A stretch of 64,000 nucleotides of DNA from Pseudomonadota bacterium. Its GTDB lineage: Bacteria > Pseudomonadota > Gammaproteobacteria > Steroidobacterales > SZUA-146. Under the pieces are notes generated by a model. It worked only from the letters and a program-made list of their open reading frames with translations, did no database searches and had not been told where the DNA came from. Below are positions 1 to 9,226 of this stretch, one piece after another. Location: the NCBI GenBank assembly GCA_039028935.1, contig JBCCHD010000012.1:42782-106781 (forward strand). Direction: 5' to 3'. Position 1 is the first letter of the stretch. The number at the start of each line of letters is the position of its first letter. A program made the position numbers and the translations under genes.

Positions 1-2030
1 GCCGTCGTTGTCGGAATCGAGGTCGAGGTAGTCTGGACGACCATCGCCATCGGTATCAGTGGGCACGACCGAGTCGTCGACACCGTCTCCATTGAGATCG
101 GGACCACCGGTAACCGATACGTCAAAACGGTCGTCAATTCCGTCACCGTCACTGTCCGTGCCGGTACTGTCCGCCTCCACGCGGTCGGTAATGCCGTCTG
201 AATCGCTGTCGGTGACCAGATGGTCAGGCAATCCATCGCGATTGGTATCGGCCGGCTGGGTCAGATCGTCTACCCCATCCGCGTTGGCATCGACTCCTCC
301 GGTTTGATCCACATCAAACGCATCGTCGATGCCATCGCCATCGCTGTCCTGCCCTGTCAAAGAAGGCATCGCACCGGCTTCGATGGTGTCGGGAATACCG
401 TCGTTGTCACTGTCTGGGTCAACATAGTCGGCGAGGCCATCACCGTCTGTATCGATCGGTTCGAACGCGTCATCGATACTGTTTGAGTTGACATCGACCC
501 CGCCGGTTTCGTCGACGTCGACACCATCATCAATACCATCGCCGTCACCGTCCGCGCCCTGCAAAACTGTTAGCGTTGTGAATTCCAGAATATCCGGCAG
601 ACCGTCGTTGTCCGCATCATCATCAAGAAAATCAGGCGTACCATCACCGTCGGAGTCCACCGGGAATAGGCCGTTACCGCCCGACTCAAGCGCATCCAAT
701 ATACCGTCGTTATCCGAATCCAGATCGAGTCGGTTGGGCAGTCCGTCACCATCCACGTCACCCGATGGTTCAGCGCTATCGAGAATGCCATCGTTGTCAT
801 CGTCGGTATCTGACACGTCGGGGATGCCGTCTCCATCGCTGTCGGTCGTATCAAACTGCGCCGCACCGCCATCGCGCCAGTCGGCCTCACCACCGGATTG
901 AGAGTTGGCGCTTTGGCCATCAAGGAATCCGTCGTCCGCCTGGTTATTATTCGTCGCATTCAGCGACGGATTGACACTCGTCGTTCGATCAAACTGATCG
1001 AACGCGTCATCCAAGCCATCGCCATCGCTGTCTACAGTGGGGCTGGCGTCCACACCGAACGCTTCGGTTGTGTCATCAACTCCGTCCCCGTCTGCATCCA
1101 GGCTCAAGTAGTCTGGAATGCCGTCGTTGTTTGAATCAACCGGAAGTATGCCGACGCTTGATGCGATACCCGCGCTCAGATCGTCATCAAAGGCATCGTC
1201 GAGACCATCGGCGTCAACATCTGTCCCAGAGGGCGCCGCATAACCCTCAGAAGACTGAACTTCGATCAGATCAACGATGCCGTCACCGTCTGCATCGATA
1301 TCGAGAAAATCCGGGTATCCATCCAAATCGGTGTCGCGTACTTCGGCCTCATCACGAATGCCATTGTTATTGACATCAGTGCCACCGGCATCCGCGTCAA
1401 ATGCGTCGTCGAGACCGTCACTGTCGGTATCGATTCCGATCGCCTCGACAACCAGGCCAGATTCTATTGTATCGAGTACGCCGTCACCGTCTGCATCGAC
1501 GTCCAGATAGTCTGGCAGACCGTCCTGGTCTGTATCGAAATCGCCTTCGATTACATCGGCGATGCCGTCCCCGTCCGCATCACGATCTCGTTGGTCGAGA
1601 ATGCCGTCCGCGTCTGTGTCGCGCGACTGAGGACGGCTACCGGACTCTACGGTATCCGTAATGCCATCGTTATCGCTGTCCACATCCACGACGTCAGCGA
1701 CACCATCTCCGTCAGTATCGACGGGTCGTATCGCATCATCAATGCCATCGCCATCGCTATCACTGCCATCGGTCATATTCACATCGTAGGCATCATCGAT
1801 ACCGTCATTGTCTTGATCGCTACCGAGCGAAACACCGTTTTCCAGCGCATCGGGTAAGCCATCGTTATCGCTATCGGTATCCAAATAGTCCGCAATCAAA
1901 TCGCCATCCGAATCGATCGGCATCAGGCGATCCGCGCCCGCCTCAATGTGATCCGGTATGCCATCATCGTCGGCATCACCATCGCGGCGCACGATACGCG
2001 CCTCGCCTTCCATACCGTCGCCGATAGCAC
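1..2030 (-). repeat. C-proximal TSP3 calcium-binding repeat array
   Basis: The coding strand repeats units of about 30-45 codons of the form D-S-D-N-D-G-I-x-D, alternating with longer links such as VDQTGGVDANADGVDD. Each unit carries the Asp-rich loops of thrombospondin type-3 repeats. DNA copies are diverged rather than identical, so the array is old or under selection. It reaches the window edge and probably continues. Confidence 0.85.
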
Positions 2031-5000
2031 CCGTGAATCGGGCATTGACCACTTCCGTCAACGCAAATTGTTGTACGCGGGCCGCTGGAATGGTCACACG
2101 CCATGCACCCGACAGGGCATTCGTGGTCGTCAGATACGTTTCATCGGCCACCGTGACCGCCACCTCTTCGTTAAATGCATCAACGCTTGTGCCGCTAACG
2201 TCCACATCTCGCTCGTCTTCAATACCATCGATCACGTCGTCCACCGCAATCGGTTCGATCGACAATGACGGCACCGCTTCGGTAATAGTGACGTCAAACG
2301 TATCGGTGCCCTGATTACCTGCGCTATCGGCAATACGCACTTGCAATGTCGTGGTTCCAATCGCCAGATCTTGATCAGGCAGGCATGACCAGCCGTTGGC
2401 TTCCGGGTCGGCGATGACAACGGCTGTGCAGACGGTTGTCGCGCCGCTCAATACCGTCACCGCTGCGCCCGCATCGGCATCCGTAATGCCTGTGAGCAGT
2501 GGGCGCCGATCGTGGGTAGGCCCAACGTTATTGCCGGTCACGGCTGGCGCCTGCGTATCGATCGACACGGTGAAGGTGGCAACGGCCGTATCCAGATCCG
2601 TATCGGTCACGGTTGCTGAGTAAGTGTTAGTACCCTCCGCCAGCGCTCCCTCGGGGTTACAGGCCCAGGTATTCGGCGAACCGACAGCAATGGTCGCCTC
2701 GCAAATCGTGTCGCCTCCCGCATTGGTCACCGTGACGGTTTCGCCTGCCGCAACACTGGTTGTGCCTTGTAGCAAGGGTTGGGCGTTGTTGGTGAGCGCC
2801 ACATCTTGCGCCGTAATCGACGGCAGCGTCGTATTAATACGCAGTTCGTCAACCGTCGAATCCGTCGCACTGAGCGGCCCGAGCACAACCATCGCCATCA
2901 CGTCGTACACGCCGTCGGTTAAGGCGAGCGGCACCGATAACACCCAGGTACCATCGCCATTATCGACCAGACTGCCATCGCCCTCGGTGTAGACGGCGCC
3001 ATCGAGCGCAACGGACAACACGGTATCCGAATCGTGGGTTCCCATAATGACCGGCATGTCCGAGGCAGCGGTTTGCGCAAACACAACTGGGGTTTGCAGC
3101 GCGCGAAAATCGACGTCGCCTGCACCGTCTGAGTTCGGCAATGTGTCCGGGCCGGCGGCGTTTGAAAAGAAACGCCCATTCACATCAAAGTAGGTATCGG
3201 TAAGCTCAATGTCGTCATCCAGCCCATTGATGCCCACATCGAGCGTATTGAGCGTGATCATGGCTTCCAGCGTATCGAGTTCGCCGTCATTATCCGCATC
3301 GGTGTCGGCATAGTCCGGTACGTCTGCGCCATCGGTGTTAACCGGCGTCAAACCCGCACCGTACGCGACATTGATGCCGTTCGCGGCCACATCGTATCCG
3401 CTAAAGTTGCCCTCATCGAAAAACGGGGCAACGTAGCCTGCCGTGGTTTGGGCTTCTATGTTGTCCGGAAGGCCATCGTTATCGCTATCGAGATCGAGGA
3501 AGTCAGCAATACCATCACTATCGCTCTGTACGTCGCCCTCGGTACTGTCCGCGATGCCGTCATTATCACTGTCAAGATCAATATAGTTTGGTACACCGTC
3601 GGCGTCAGTGTCGGTGGGCTCGAACGCATCGTCAATACCGTTGGCGTTCTGATCCGTTCCGCCAGTAATCACCGCATCGATCGCATCGTCGATGTCATTC
3701 CCATTCGCATCGCCGGTCGCTGCCGGCAAAGCCAGACTCATGTCCTCATTACTGTCGCCGATTCGGTCGTTGTCGGCGTCGGTTTCTCGATAATCCAGGT
3801 CACCGCCAATAGCCGCATCGTTGTCCGCGTCCGGCAGGTCGGCCGTCGGCACATTGATGTGTCCATTCACGTCGCCATAGTCGTCGGCAATCTCAGCGTC
3901 GTCATCCCAACCATTTCGGCCCACGTCGAGCACACCGAGGAATACGCCGGCTTCAAACGTATCGGAGATTGTGTCGTCATCGCTGTCGGTATCACGATAG
4001 TCGGGTTCGCCAACCGTGTCGGAGTTAACCGGGGTCAGTCCCTCGTCACCGGCAAACTCATAGTTATTGTCGAGCCCATCGCCATCGGTGTCATCGAGTG
4101 CGGGCGCAATATACGTCGCGCTCAACTGCGCTTCGACGTTATCGGGGATACCGTCGTTATCGCTATCAAGATCGTCACTGTCGGCAACACCGTCACCATC
4201 GAAGTCCACGTTACCAACCGCGTCAAAGTGATCGAACACGACGAGCGCATCGTCGCCCGTGAGCGGCACATGGATGGTCAGCGTAATGCCGGCAGCGATA
4301 TCCGCGTCAGACACGTGCGCCTGCAGCGTATACACCGACGTATTGCCCAAGGTAGGGGCACTGCCGGTCAGCTCACCCAGTGGCGTGGTGCCTGCCATAA
4401 GGGTGATGCTGAAGTCGGCCAATTGCGTGAGGCCGAGGCTCGGGAATGACACGTCTAGCGTGAAATCGAACATGCCGGCAACCCAGTTGGTGGTATCGAG
4501 TACACCGGTTGCTTCACCAAACGTATCGCCCAAGCCCACGTCCGAGTTGGACGCAAACAGGTAGTCATCCCCTTCGGTCGCATTGACGCCAAGGGTTCCT
4601 GACGAGAAAAAGGACGGGTCGCGCCACACACTCGAGAACATCAGATCGCCGTCATCAAACGCAGTCGTGTCGACAATTGCCGTTTCGCGCGTATCCAGCA
4701 GTCCATCGTTGTCATCGTCGAGGTCATCGACGCCCGCAACCGAATCGTTGTCGAGGTCTTGAGGATCACGCCAATCGGGTTCGCCTCCCACATTGTCGCT
4801 ATCTGGAAATGATGCGATGGGCGTGGCGCTATAGATGCCGTTAACGTCCATATAATCATCACTCGTCTCCATCGTATCGTCGAGCCCGTTGAGCCCCGGC
4901 ACGAGAGCGCCAAGAACCAGCGACGCTTCGGTAGTGTCGCGAATACCGTCAGCGTCGCTGTCCAGATCTTGTGCATCGATCGCCGCATCGCCATCGATGT

Positions 5001-7116
5001 TACTGGGCACACTGATACCACCTGCATAGGCGGTATCGACACCGAAGCCATCAAACGTGTTGTCCGGCGCGAGATAGCCGGTGCTGGTCTGCGCCTCTAT
5101 ATTGTCCGGAATACCGTCATTGTCTGAGTCAAGATCGAGATGGTTGGGCACGCCGTCGCCGTCGACATCAAACGGCGACTCCACGGCCCCATCGTCATTG
5201 CCGATCCCGCTGTCACCATCGTCGTCATCAATGTAGACCTCATAGCCATCAGCATCCGCATCGGCAAACGGTGCAGAAGGCAGCTCGGCGGTATCGAGCA
5301 TACCGTCGTTGTCGTCATCCAGATCCGCATCATCATGCACACCATCACCATCGGTATCTGGATTGATCGGCACAAATGCAACGGCGGGTGAACTGGTTGT
5401 TGACTGTCCGTCGTCGGTGACAGTGATTTCGATTAAACGGGTTTCGCCGTAAAGGTGAGCTGACGTGTTGCGAAACGACACGGACTGAATGAGCTGCTGA
5501 TATTCCACCAGGGTGCCGTCGCCAGTAAAGGCAACAACCCAATGACTGTCGACCAGACCGCTCGTGTAGGCAAACACCGTTCCACCGATGTTCACGGTGC
5601 CCGAGGCTGCCGCTGAGCCTTCGACCAGCAGTTCATCGCCTGGAAACTGATTGCTGATTTCGAGTCGCGCTGAATTCAGCGGCGCGGCCACCGGTGCCGC
5701 CAGTGTAATCAGCGGATCAATGTCCACCACATCCACGTCGCCACCCCCCTCGTCGTAGGTCGCGGCAATAAAGTGCTGACCGGCGATTGTGCTGTTATTG
5801 CTGTCCAGATCAAGCGACAAGAACGCACTGGTGCTGGCGCTGTTGAACGCCAAATCGCCATCTCCATCGTGATAAAAATAACGAACGCCCGTGGCGCTCG
5901 CGGCTTGGTATTCCACTGTCCACGCAGAAACATTGTTCCAATCAAAGCGCACCAAGGAGGTCTGACCACCCGACTCATTCTGCGTGCCCCGCACCACCAG
6001 ACTCGCGCCAACCACACCCGATTCCAAGTTGGTGGGTGTATCAAATGTATAGGACGTTAGCGATTGCAGAGCCGGTATTACGGCTTCGATTTGCAACGCC
6101 GGAAACGCACTCGCCGACCCATCGCCATCGATATCAGAGATAGTGAACTGTGGATTCCCGGTCGCCACCACCGCTTGACCTGTCCCGCTTTGGAAAATCT
6201 CCCAGCGGATGACCGCCTCACCACTGTTTACCTGCACCCAAAGGTCGTCTTCACTGGTACTGAACGACACGGCACCGGCACCGACTCCGCTCGTGTCATT
6301 GAACGACACGATCGTTGCCCGAACGTCGATCGACTCACCGCCGATCGTGCCCGCATTACTCCACAGCGCTGAGTCTCCGGCGGCAAACGGTAAGCTCAGC
6401 CCGCTCACATCGGGCTCGCCGCTTTGCATGCCATCCGATTCGCGGATCGGGTAGTCAATTGGGCTGATGACAAGCGGGGCGAGCACACCCTTCCAAGCGG
6501 GGGCCGTCAGCGCCTCGGTCTGCACAGTCCCGATTCGCGTTTCAAGCACCCAATCTCCACCGAGCTGCGCGGCGCCGGTCAGTGTCGTCGAGGCCGCCAC
6601 ATCCGCGTGGGTGAGCGTTGCCAGTTTCGATACCAGCGCCTGACCCGACGCGGACGCCGTGAGTTGACAGCCGTAGAGCAGAATATCGGCGTCCTCTGTT
6701 AGTGAGTACTGCCATTGACTGAGCGATGCGCCATACCCATCGAGCTGCTCGTACGAGAGTCGTGAGTTACCGATCAACAGTGCGCTCTCTACGGCGTGCG
6801 ACACGATGTGCACGGCGCCATAACGCTGTTCGGTACGTGCCAAATAGTCGGTGATCTGGACCAGGCCGGGCCGTTGGTCATCGAGCCATAACACGTCCGT
6901 TTGTGGCATCCGCCGCCAATCCTCAAGCAGTGCATGCCGATCATTCACCTGCTTATCGATCACGATCAGCACCGGCGCAGCGAGTGGATGCCCACGATCG
7001 TGCACGGCATTAGGTGTCATCGCTAACGCCACGGTCGACGATACGAAAAATAAGCTCAGGAAGAAAAAGAGACTGGCTCGAATAAGCGTCCCTGGCAGTA
7101 AGTGAGTGCGTGTCAT
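1..7116 (-). CDS. Giant secreted DUF4347 / TSP3-repeat surface protein, 3' end outside window
   Basis: An open frame of 2,372 codons runs from an ATG at 7116 to base 1 without a stop, so the C-terminus is missing. The first ~30 residues look like a signal peptide. Residues ~45-205 match the DUF4347 pattern found at the N-terminus of very large bacterial adhesins (IHIVSHG-like segment seen as VHIVSHAVESALLIG, then DILLYGCQL and DVAAS). TSP3-type calcium-binding repeats (DxDxDGxxD) fill residues ~585-1270, interrupted at ~825-965 by a beta-rich domain, and start again at ~1690. Residues ~1310-1650 contain Ig-like domains with the TVTNAGGDTICEA style of modular adhesins. The likely role is a calcium-stabilised surface or matrix protein; this is inferred from domain content. 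A sorting or secretion signal, if any, lies outside the window. Regulation looks c-di-GMP linked (see riboswitch). Confidence 0.88.
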   Translation of the reverse strand, partial: MTRTHLLPGTLIRASLFFFLSLFFVSSTVALAMTPNAVHDRGHPLAAPVLIVIDKQVNDRHALLEDWRRMPQTDVLWLDDQRPGLVQITDYLARTEQRYGAVHIVSHAVESALLIGNSRLSYEQLDGYGASLSQWQYSLTEDADILLYGCQLTASASGQALVSKLATLTHADVAASTTLTGAAQLGGDWVLETRIGTVQTEALTAPAWKGVLAPLVISPIDYPIRESDGMQSGEPDVSGLSLPFAAGDSALWSNAGTIGGESIDVRATIVSFNDTSGVGAGAVSFSTSEDDLWVQVNSGEAVIRWEIFQSGTGQAVVATGNPQFTISDIDGDGSASAFPALQIEAVIPALQSLTSYTFDTPTNLESGVVGASLVVRGTQNESGGQTSLVRFDWNNVSAWTVEYQAASATGVRYFYHDGDGDLAFNSASTSAFLSLDLDSNNSTIAGQHFIAATYDEGGGDVDVVDIDPLITLAAPVAAPLNSARLEISNQFPGDELLVEGSAAASGTVNIGGTVFAYTSGLVDSHWVVAFTGDGTLVEYQQLIQSVSFRNTSAHLYGETRLIEITVTDDGQSTTSSPAVAFVPINPDTDGDGVHDDADLDDDNDGMLDTAELPSAPFADADADGYEVYIDDDDGDSGIGNDDGAVESPFDVDGDGVPNHLDLDSDNDGIPDNIEAQTSTGYLAPDNTFDGFGVDTAYAGGISVPSNIDGDAAIDAQDLDSDADGIRDTTEASLVLGALVPGLNGLDDTMETSDDYMDVNGIYSATPIASFPDSDNVGGEPDWRDPQDLDNDSVAGVDDLDDDNDGLLDTRETAIVDTTAFDDGDLMFSSVWRDPSFFSSGTLGVNATEGDDYLFASNSDVGLGDTFGEATGVLDTTNWVAGMFDFTLDVSFPSLGLTQLADFSITLMAGTTPLGELTGSAPTLGNTSVYTLQAHVSDADIAAGITLTIHVPLTGDDALVVFDHFDAVGNVDFDGDGVADSDDLDSDNDGIPDNVEAQLSATYIAPALDDTDGDGLDNNYEFAGDEGLTPVNSDTVGEPDYRDTDSDDDTISDTFEAGVFLGVLDVGRNGWDDDAEIADDYGDVNGHINVPTADLPDADNDAAIGGDLDYRETDADNDRIGDSNEDMSLALPAATGDANGNDIDDAIDAVITGGTDQNANGIDDAFEPTDTDADGVPNYIDLDSDNDGIADSTEGDVQSDSDGIADFLDLDSDNDGLPDNIEAQTTAGYVAPFFDEGNFSGYDVAANGINVAYGAGLTPVNTDGADVPDYADTDADNDGELDTLEAMITLNTLDVGINGLDDDIELTDTYFDVNGRFFSNAAGPDTLPNSDGAGDVDFRALQTPVVFAQTAASDMPVIMGTHDSDTVLSVALDGAVYTEGDGSLVDNGDGTWVLSVPLALTDGVYDVMAMVVLGPLSATDSTVDELRINTTLPSITAQDVALTNNAQPLLQGTTSVAAGETVTVTNAGGDTICEATIAVGSPNTWACNPEGALAEGTNTYSATVTDTDLDTAVATFTVSIDTQAPAVTGNNVGPTHDRRPLLTGITDADAGAAVTVLSGATTVCTAVVIADPEANGWSCLPDQDLAIGTTTLQVRIADSAGNQGTDTFDVTITEAVPSLSIEPIAVDDVIDGIEDERDVDVSGTSVDAFNEEVAVTVADETYLTTTNALSGAWRVTIPAARVQQFALTEVVNARFTGAIGDGMEGEARIVRRDGDADDDGIPDHIEAGADRLMPIDSDGDLIADYLDTDSDNDGLPDALENGVSLGSDQDNDGIDDAYDVNMTDGSDSDGDGIDDAIRPVDTDGDGVADVVDVDSDNDGITDTVESGSRPQSRDTDADGILDQRDRDADGDGIADVIEGDFDTDQDGLPDYLDVDADGDGVLDTIESGLVVEAIGIDTDSDGLDDAFDADAGGTDVNNNGIRDEAEVRDTDLDGYPDFLDIDADGDGIVDLIEVQSSEGYAAPSGTDVDADGLDDAFDDDLSAGIASSVGILPVDSNNDGIPDYLSLDADGDGVDDTTEAFGVDASPTVDSDGDGLDDAFDQFDRTTSVNPSLNATNNNQADDGFLDGQSANSQSGGEADWRDGGAAQFDTTDSDGDGIPDVSDTDDDNDGILDSAEPSGDVDGDGLPNRLDLDSDNDGILDALESGGNGLFPVDSDGDGTPDFLDDDADNDGLPDILEFTTLTVLQGADGDGDGIDDGVDVDETGGVDVNSNSIDDAFEPIDTDGDGLADYVDPDSDNDGIPDTIEAGAMPSLTGQDSDGDGIDDAFDVDQTGGVDANADGVDDLTQPADTNRDGLPDHLVTDSDSDGITDRVEADSTGTDSDGDGIDDRFDVSVTGGPDLNGDGVDDSVVPTDTDGDGRPDYLDLDSDNDG
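3190..5360 (-). repeat. Central TSP3 calcium-binding repeat arrays
   Basis: Two blocks of DxDxDG repeats (about 4650-5360 and 3190-4230) flank a beta-rich domain. Within them a longer module recurs about three times: a DNDGIPDNIEAQ segment, then a YxAP link, then a D-D-x-M/I-E turn. This suggests duplication of a unit of about 150-200 residues inside the protein. Confidence 0.75.
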
Positions 7117-7189
7117 GTATCGATCCCCGATCGCTTACCGATCCAGGGTCGGATTGGACGACGGAGGCACGTACTGCCTGAGCGAATCG

Positions 7190-7270
7190 TTTCTCGCAAT
7201 CCCGCGGTCTTAGGCCGAAACCCTTAGATCGGTAATTTTGCGCCACCACCTTTCGATGGCTTTGCCCAAT
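7190..7270 (-). ncRNA. Cyclic-di-GMP-I (GEMM) riboswitch candidate
   Basis: On the minus strand, 75-80 nt upstream of the giant gene's start codon, the leader shows the GEMM landmarks in order. GGGCAAA (7261-7267) is followed by a five-pair stem CCATC/GGTGG capped by a GAAA tetraloop (7251-7254), then GCGCAAA (7237-7243), a CTAAGG receptor-like strand (~7223-7228), and a 3' GCGGGATTGCG element (~7193-7205) resembling the GCGGGGUUACC end of the Vibrio Vc2 aptamer. The second arm (P3) pairs less cleanly than the first. The family is known to sit upstream of adhesin, matrix and motility genes and to bind c-di-GMP; ligand binding here is inferred. No clear intrinsic terminator follows before 7116, so control could act on translation. 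Confidence 0.72.
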
Positions 7271-7326
7271 AAACTGTATTCACTCACTTACGACGGGGGT
7301 TGTAACAAAGGTCGGGCAATGGAGTA

Positions 7327-7342
7327 TGTGAAATTGTTCACA
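7327..7342. promoter_or_regulatory. CRP/Clp-type operator
   Basis: The 16-mer TGTGAAATTGTTCACA is a perfect TGTGA-N6-TCACA palindrome, the CRP-family consensus. It is centred at 7334.5, about 68 bp upstream of the point where the riboswitch leader would begin, roughly the spacing of a class I CRP site. A -10-like TACAGT lies at 7273-7278 on the minus strand, but no convincing -35 box is seen. In xanthomonads the homologue Clp itself responds to c-di-GMP; which factor binds here is not known. Confidence 0.6.
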
Positions 7343-7691
7343 GACGTTCGTCGACAGCGAGAATATCGGTAGATACCCTTAAAAACGACGGGCAGTGGTT
7401 TAACTAAATACCGCTTTGCTGATCGATTGCATTCTCATTGAGCACACCCGCCTCATGGTCTTTGCGCCGAACGCGCACGATAGCTCGCATTAATCGACGC
7501 TTGCTCAGGCAGTCCGGTCGATGAACACACCGACGTTTGGCGCGCCGCTGGGCGATTGCGACCGCGGCTGTTGAGGCAGTGCAAACGACACCCATCTGAT
7601 CGACGCGGGTTGCGACGCCTTGGGGGGGCGCGCATAATGGCGCGTTGTCGTTGCGTAGGCACGAAACCAACTTAATTTCTAATTTAGAATA
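7343..7691. other. Intergenic region, no gene recognised
   Basis: This region separates the divergent giant gene and the cyanophycin genes. Short open frames on the minus strand here are rich in Arg, Cys and Pro and have no family resemblance or ribosome binding site, so I do not call them. An AT-rich patch at 7670-7690 could hold a plus-strand -10 element for the cyanophycin genes; no firm -35 is visible. Confidence 0.4.
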
Positions 7692-8219
7692 ATGTCAAAA
7701 AGCGTTGAAAATAAAGCGATTTATGCGGCAGCTTGTCCAGGTATTGAGCACGCACTGGTTGGCGACAGGCGCAGTGTTGATGTCACGGCTTTTCCTTCCG
7801 CTGCAGGGAAAGGTGGGTGGCTGGCGGCCGAAGCGTTGATCCGCAATTTAGCGTGCGATGCCCAGGCGAATGCGGTTACCACGAGTTCAGTCGGCGGAGG
7901 GCCTTTGATGGCACGCAACGATGAGGGACCGACCCTGAACAGGGGCATCGCCACCCCGGTCGGCCGCCCGGAAACGCAGCAGGCGCCACTGAACCGTGAA
8001 CCATCGCTCGAGGCGGGTTTAACGACCTCTACGCTGAACGTCGCCGAGCTGTCGAGACTGCCGCACAAAGATTGGACAGCGGTCGATACCGATGCCGACC
8101 GATCGACGTTCGCTATAACCCACTACACTGCACAGCTCACTCGCGTCATGATTAATGGCGTCTGGCACCGCGACGAACACGAGCGGGTCATCCACGGGCG
8201 AGCTGAACGCCAACACTGA
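7692..8219 (+). CDS. Doubtful hypothetical ORF upstream of cyanophycinase
   Basis: A 175-codon open frame starts at ATG 7692 directly after an AT-rich stretch without a Shine-Dalgarno sequence and ends 55 nt before the cyanophycinase. The product shows no signal peptide, membrane span or motif I recognise, and its composition (rich in Ala, Thr, Arg) is like translated non-coding DNA. An opposite-strand frame of 115 codons overlaps it. It may be a leader region rather than a gene, and is kept only so the stretch is not left undescribed. Confidence 0.22.
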   Translation: MSKSVENKAIYAAACPGIEHALVGDRRSVDVTAFPSAAGKGGWLAAEALIRNLACDAQANAVTTSSVGGGPLMARNDEGPTLNRGIATPVGRPETQQAPLNREPSLEAGLTTSTLNVAELSRLPHKDWTAVDTDADRSTFAITHYTAQLTRVMINGVWHRDEHERVIHGRAERQH

Positions 8220-8274
8220 ATTTTAGACTACTCCGCCGACGCACAACGCCCTCGGCGCGAAGGACAAAGCGACC

Positions 8275-9096
8275 ATGCCTCCCTCACCTGATCATCCCAA
8301 AAGCGATCGCGGCTACATCATCCCGATCGGCGGTGCCGAAGAAAAACTCCAAAATCCCGAGATCCTCGATCGTTTTGTTGATCTGTGCGGGGGACCAAGG
8401 GGCCGTATCGCCATTATCCCAACGGCCTCGCAGTTGGAAGACACCGGTAGCAACTATGAAAAGCTGTTTCATCGCCTTGGCATGCGGCACACCATGGTGC
8501 TGCCGCTGTTCGAGCGTGCTGATTGCCAAGACGAACGGTATCTTGAGTACATCAATCGTGCGGATGGCGTGTTCATGACCGGTGGCAATCAATTGCGTTT
8601 GTCCACCACGCTTGGCGGCACGCCGGTGGCGCAGGCAATTCGTCGACGCAACGCCGCTGGCATGCACGTTGCGGGCACCTCGGCAGGCGCTGCGTTTATG
8701 CCCGAGCATATGATCGCCGGCGGCAAAGAAGGCGCAACGCCCAGTCCAAATAAAGTAACCCTCGCGCCGGGTCTGGGCCTGACCAACAACTTCATCATCG
8801 ACCAACACTTTCGGCAACGTGATCGCATCGGCCGACTGCTGACCGCGCTGGCCTACAATCCCTTTGCAATGGGCATCGGACTGGATGAAGACACCGCCGC
8901 TTTCATTCGACCCGGCGACGATCTGGAGGTCGTCGGATCCGGTGGCATTACGATTATTGATCCGACCAACCTCAGCCATTCGTCGATGGATCAGGCACGT
9001 GAAGATGACCCGGTTAGCCTCATCGACATAAAATTGCATATACTGGTGTCTGGCGGCCGCTTCGAAATCGACACACGCACAGCGCTCGCCGAATAA
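8275..9096 (+). CDS. cphB: Cyanophycinase (S51 serine peptidase)
   Basis: A 273-residue cytoplasmic exopeptidase-family protein that releases beta-Asp-Arg dipeptides from cyanophycin. The sequence has the family landmarks: IIPIGGAEEK near the N-terminus, MTGGNQ at ~101-106, the nucleophile elbow AGTSAGAA with Ser136, and DQHFRQRDRIGRL at ~187-199. Its length is normal for the bacterial enzyme. An AAGGA ribosome site precedes ATG 8275. It is the first gene of an operon with the two polymer genes that follow, so the cell can both store and recycle the polymer. Confidence 0.94.
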   Translation: MPPSPDHPKSDRGYIIPIGGAEEKLQNPEILDRFVDLCGGPRGRIAIIPTASQLEDTGSNYEKLFHRLGMRHTMVLPLFERADCQDERYLEYINRADGVFMTGGNQLRLSTTLGGTPVAQAIRRRNAAGMHVAGTSAGAAFMPEHMIAGGKEGATPSPNKVTLAPGLGLTNNFIIDQHFRQRDRIGRLLTALAYNPFAMGIGLDEDTAAFIRPGDDLEVVGSGGITIIDPTNLSHSSMDQAREDDPVSLIDIKLHILVSGGRFEIDTRTALAE

Positions 9097-9226
9097 GAAT
9101 TCGCTGCTCCCTGGGGTGAGCAAGGCTCCCTCTCGCGTTTTGCCGGCTGGTTTCAGGACGAATCTCAGTCGGTCTCGCCAACACGGCCGGCAGCGTTCGC
9201 CGCCAAGTGTCGCCAGGGGGACAAGA

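Noticed and set aside
3448..4449. 333-codon plus-strand frame antisense to the giant gene
   Set aside because: Its Val/Ile-rich product is the mirror of the Asp-rich TSP3 codons (GAC/GAT read backwards). It has no start signals or motifs, and the minus frame has clear domains.
9116..9226. Upstream start for CphA
   Set aside because: It would add 37 Arg/Ser-rich residues; ATG 9227 has an AGGGGGA ribosome site and matches family N-termini.
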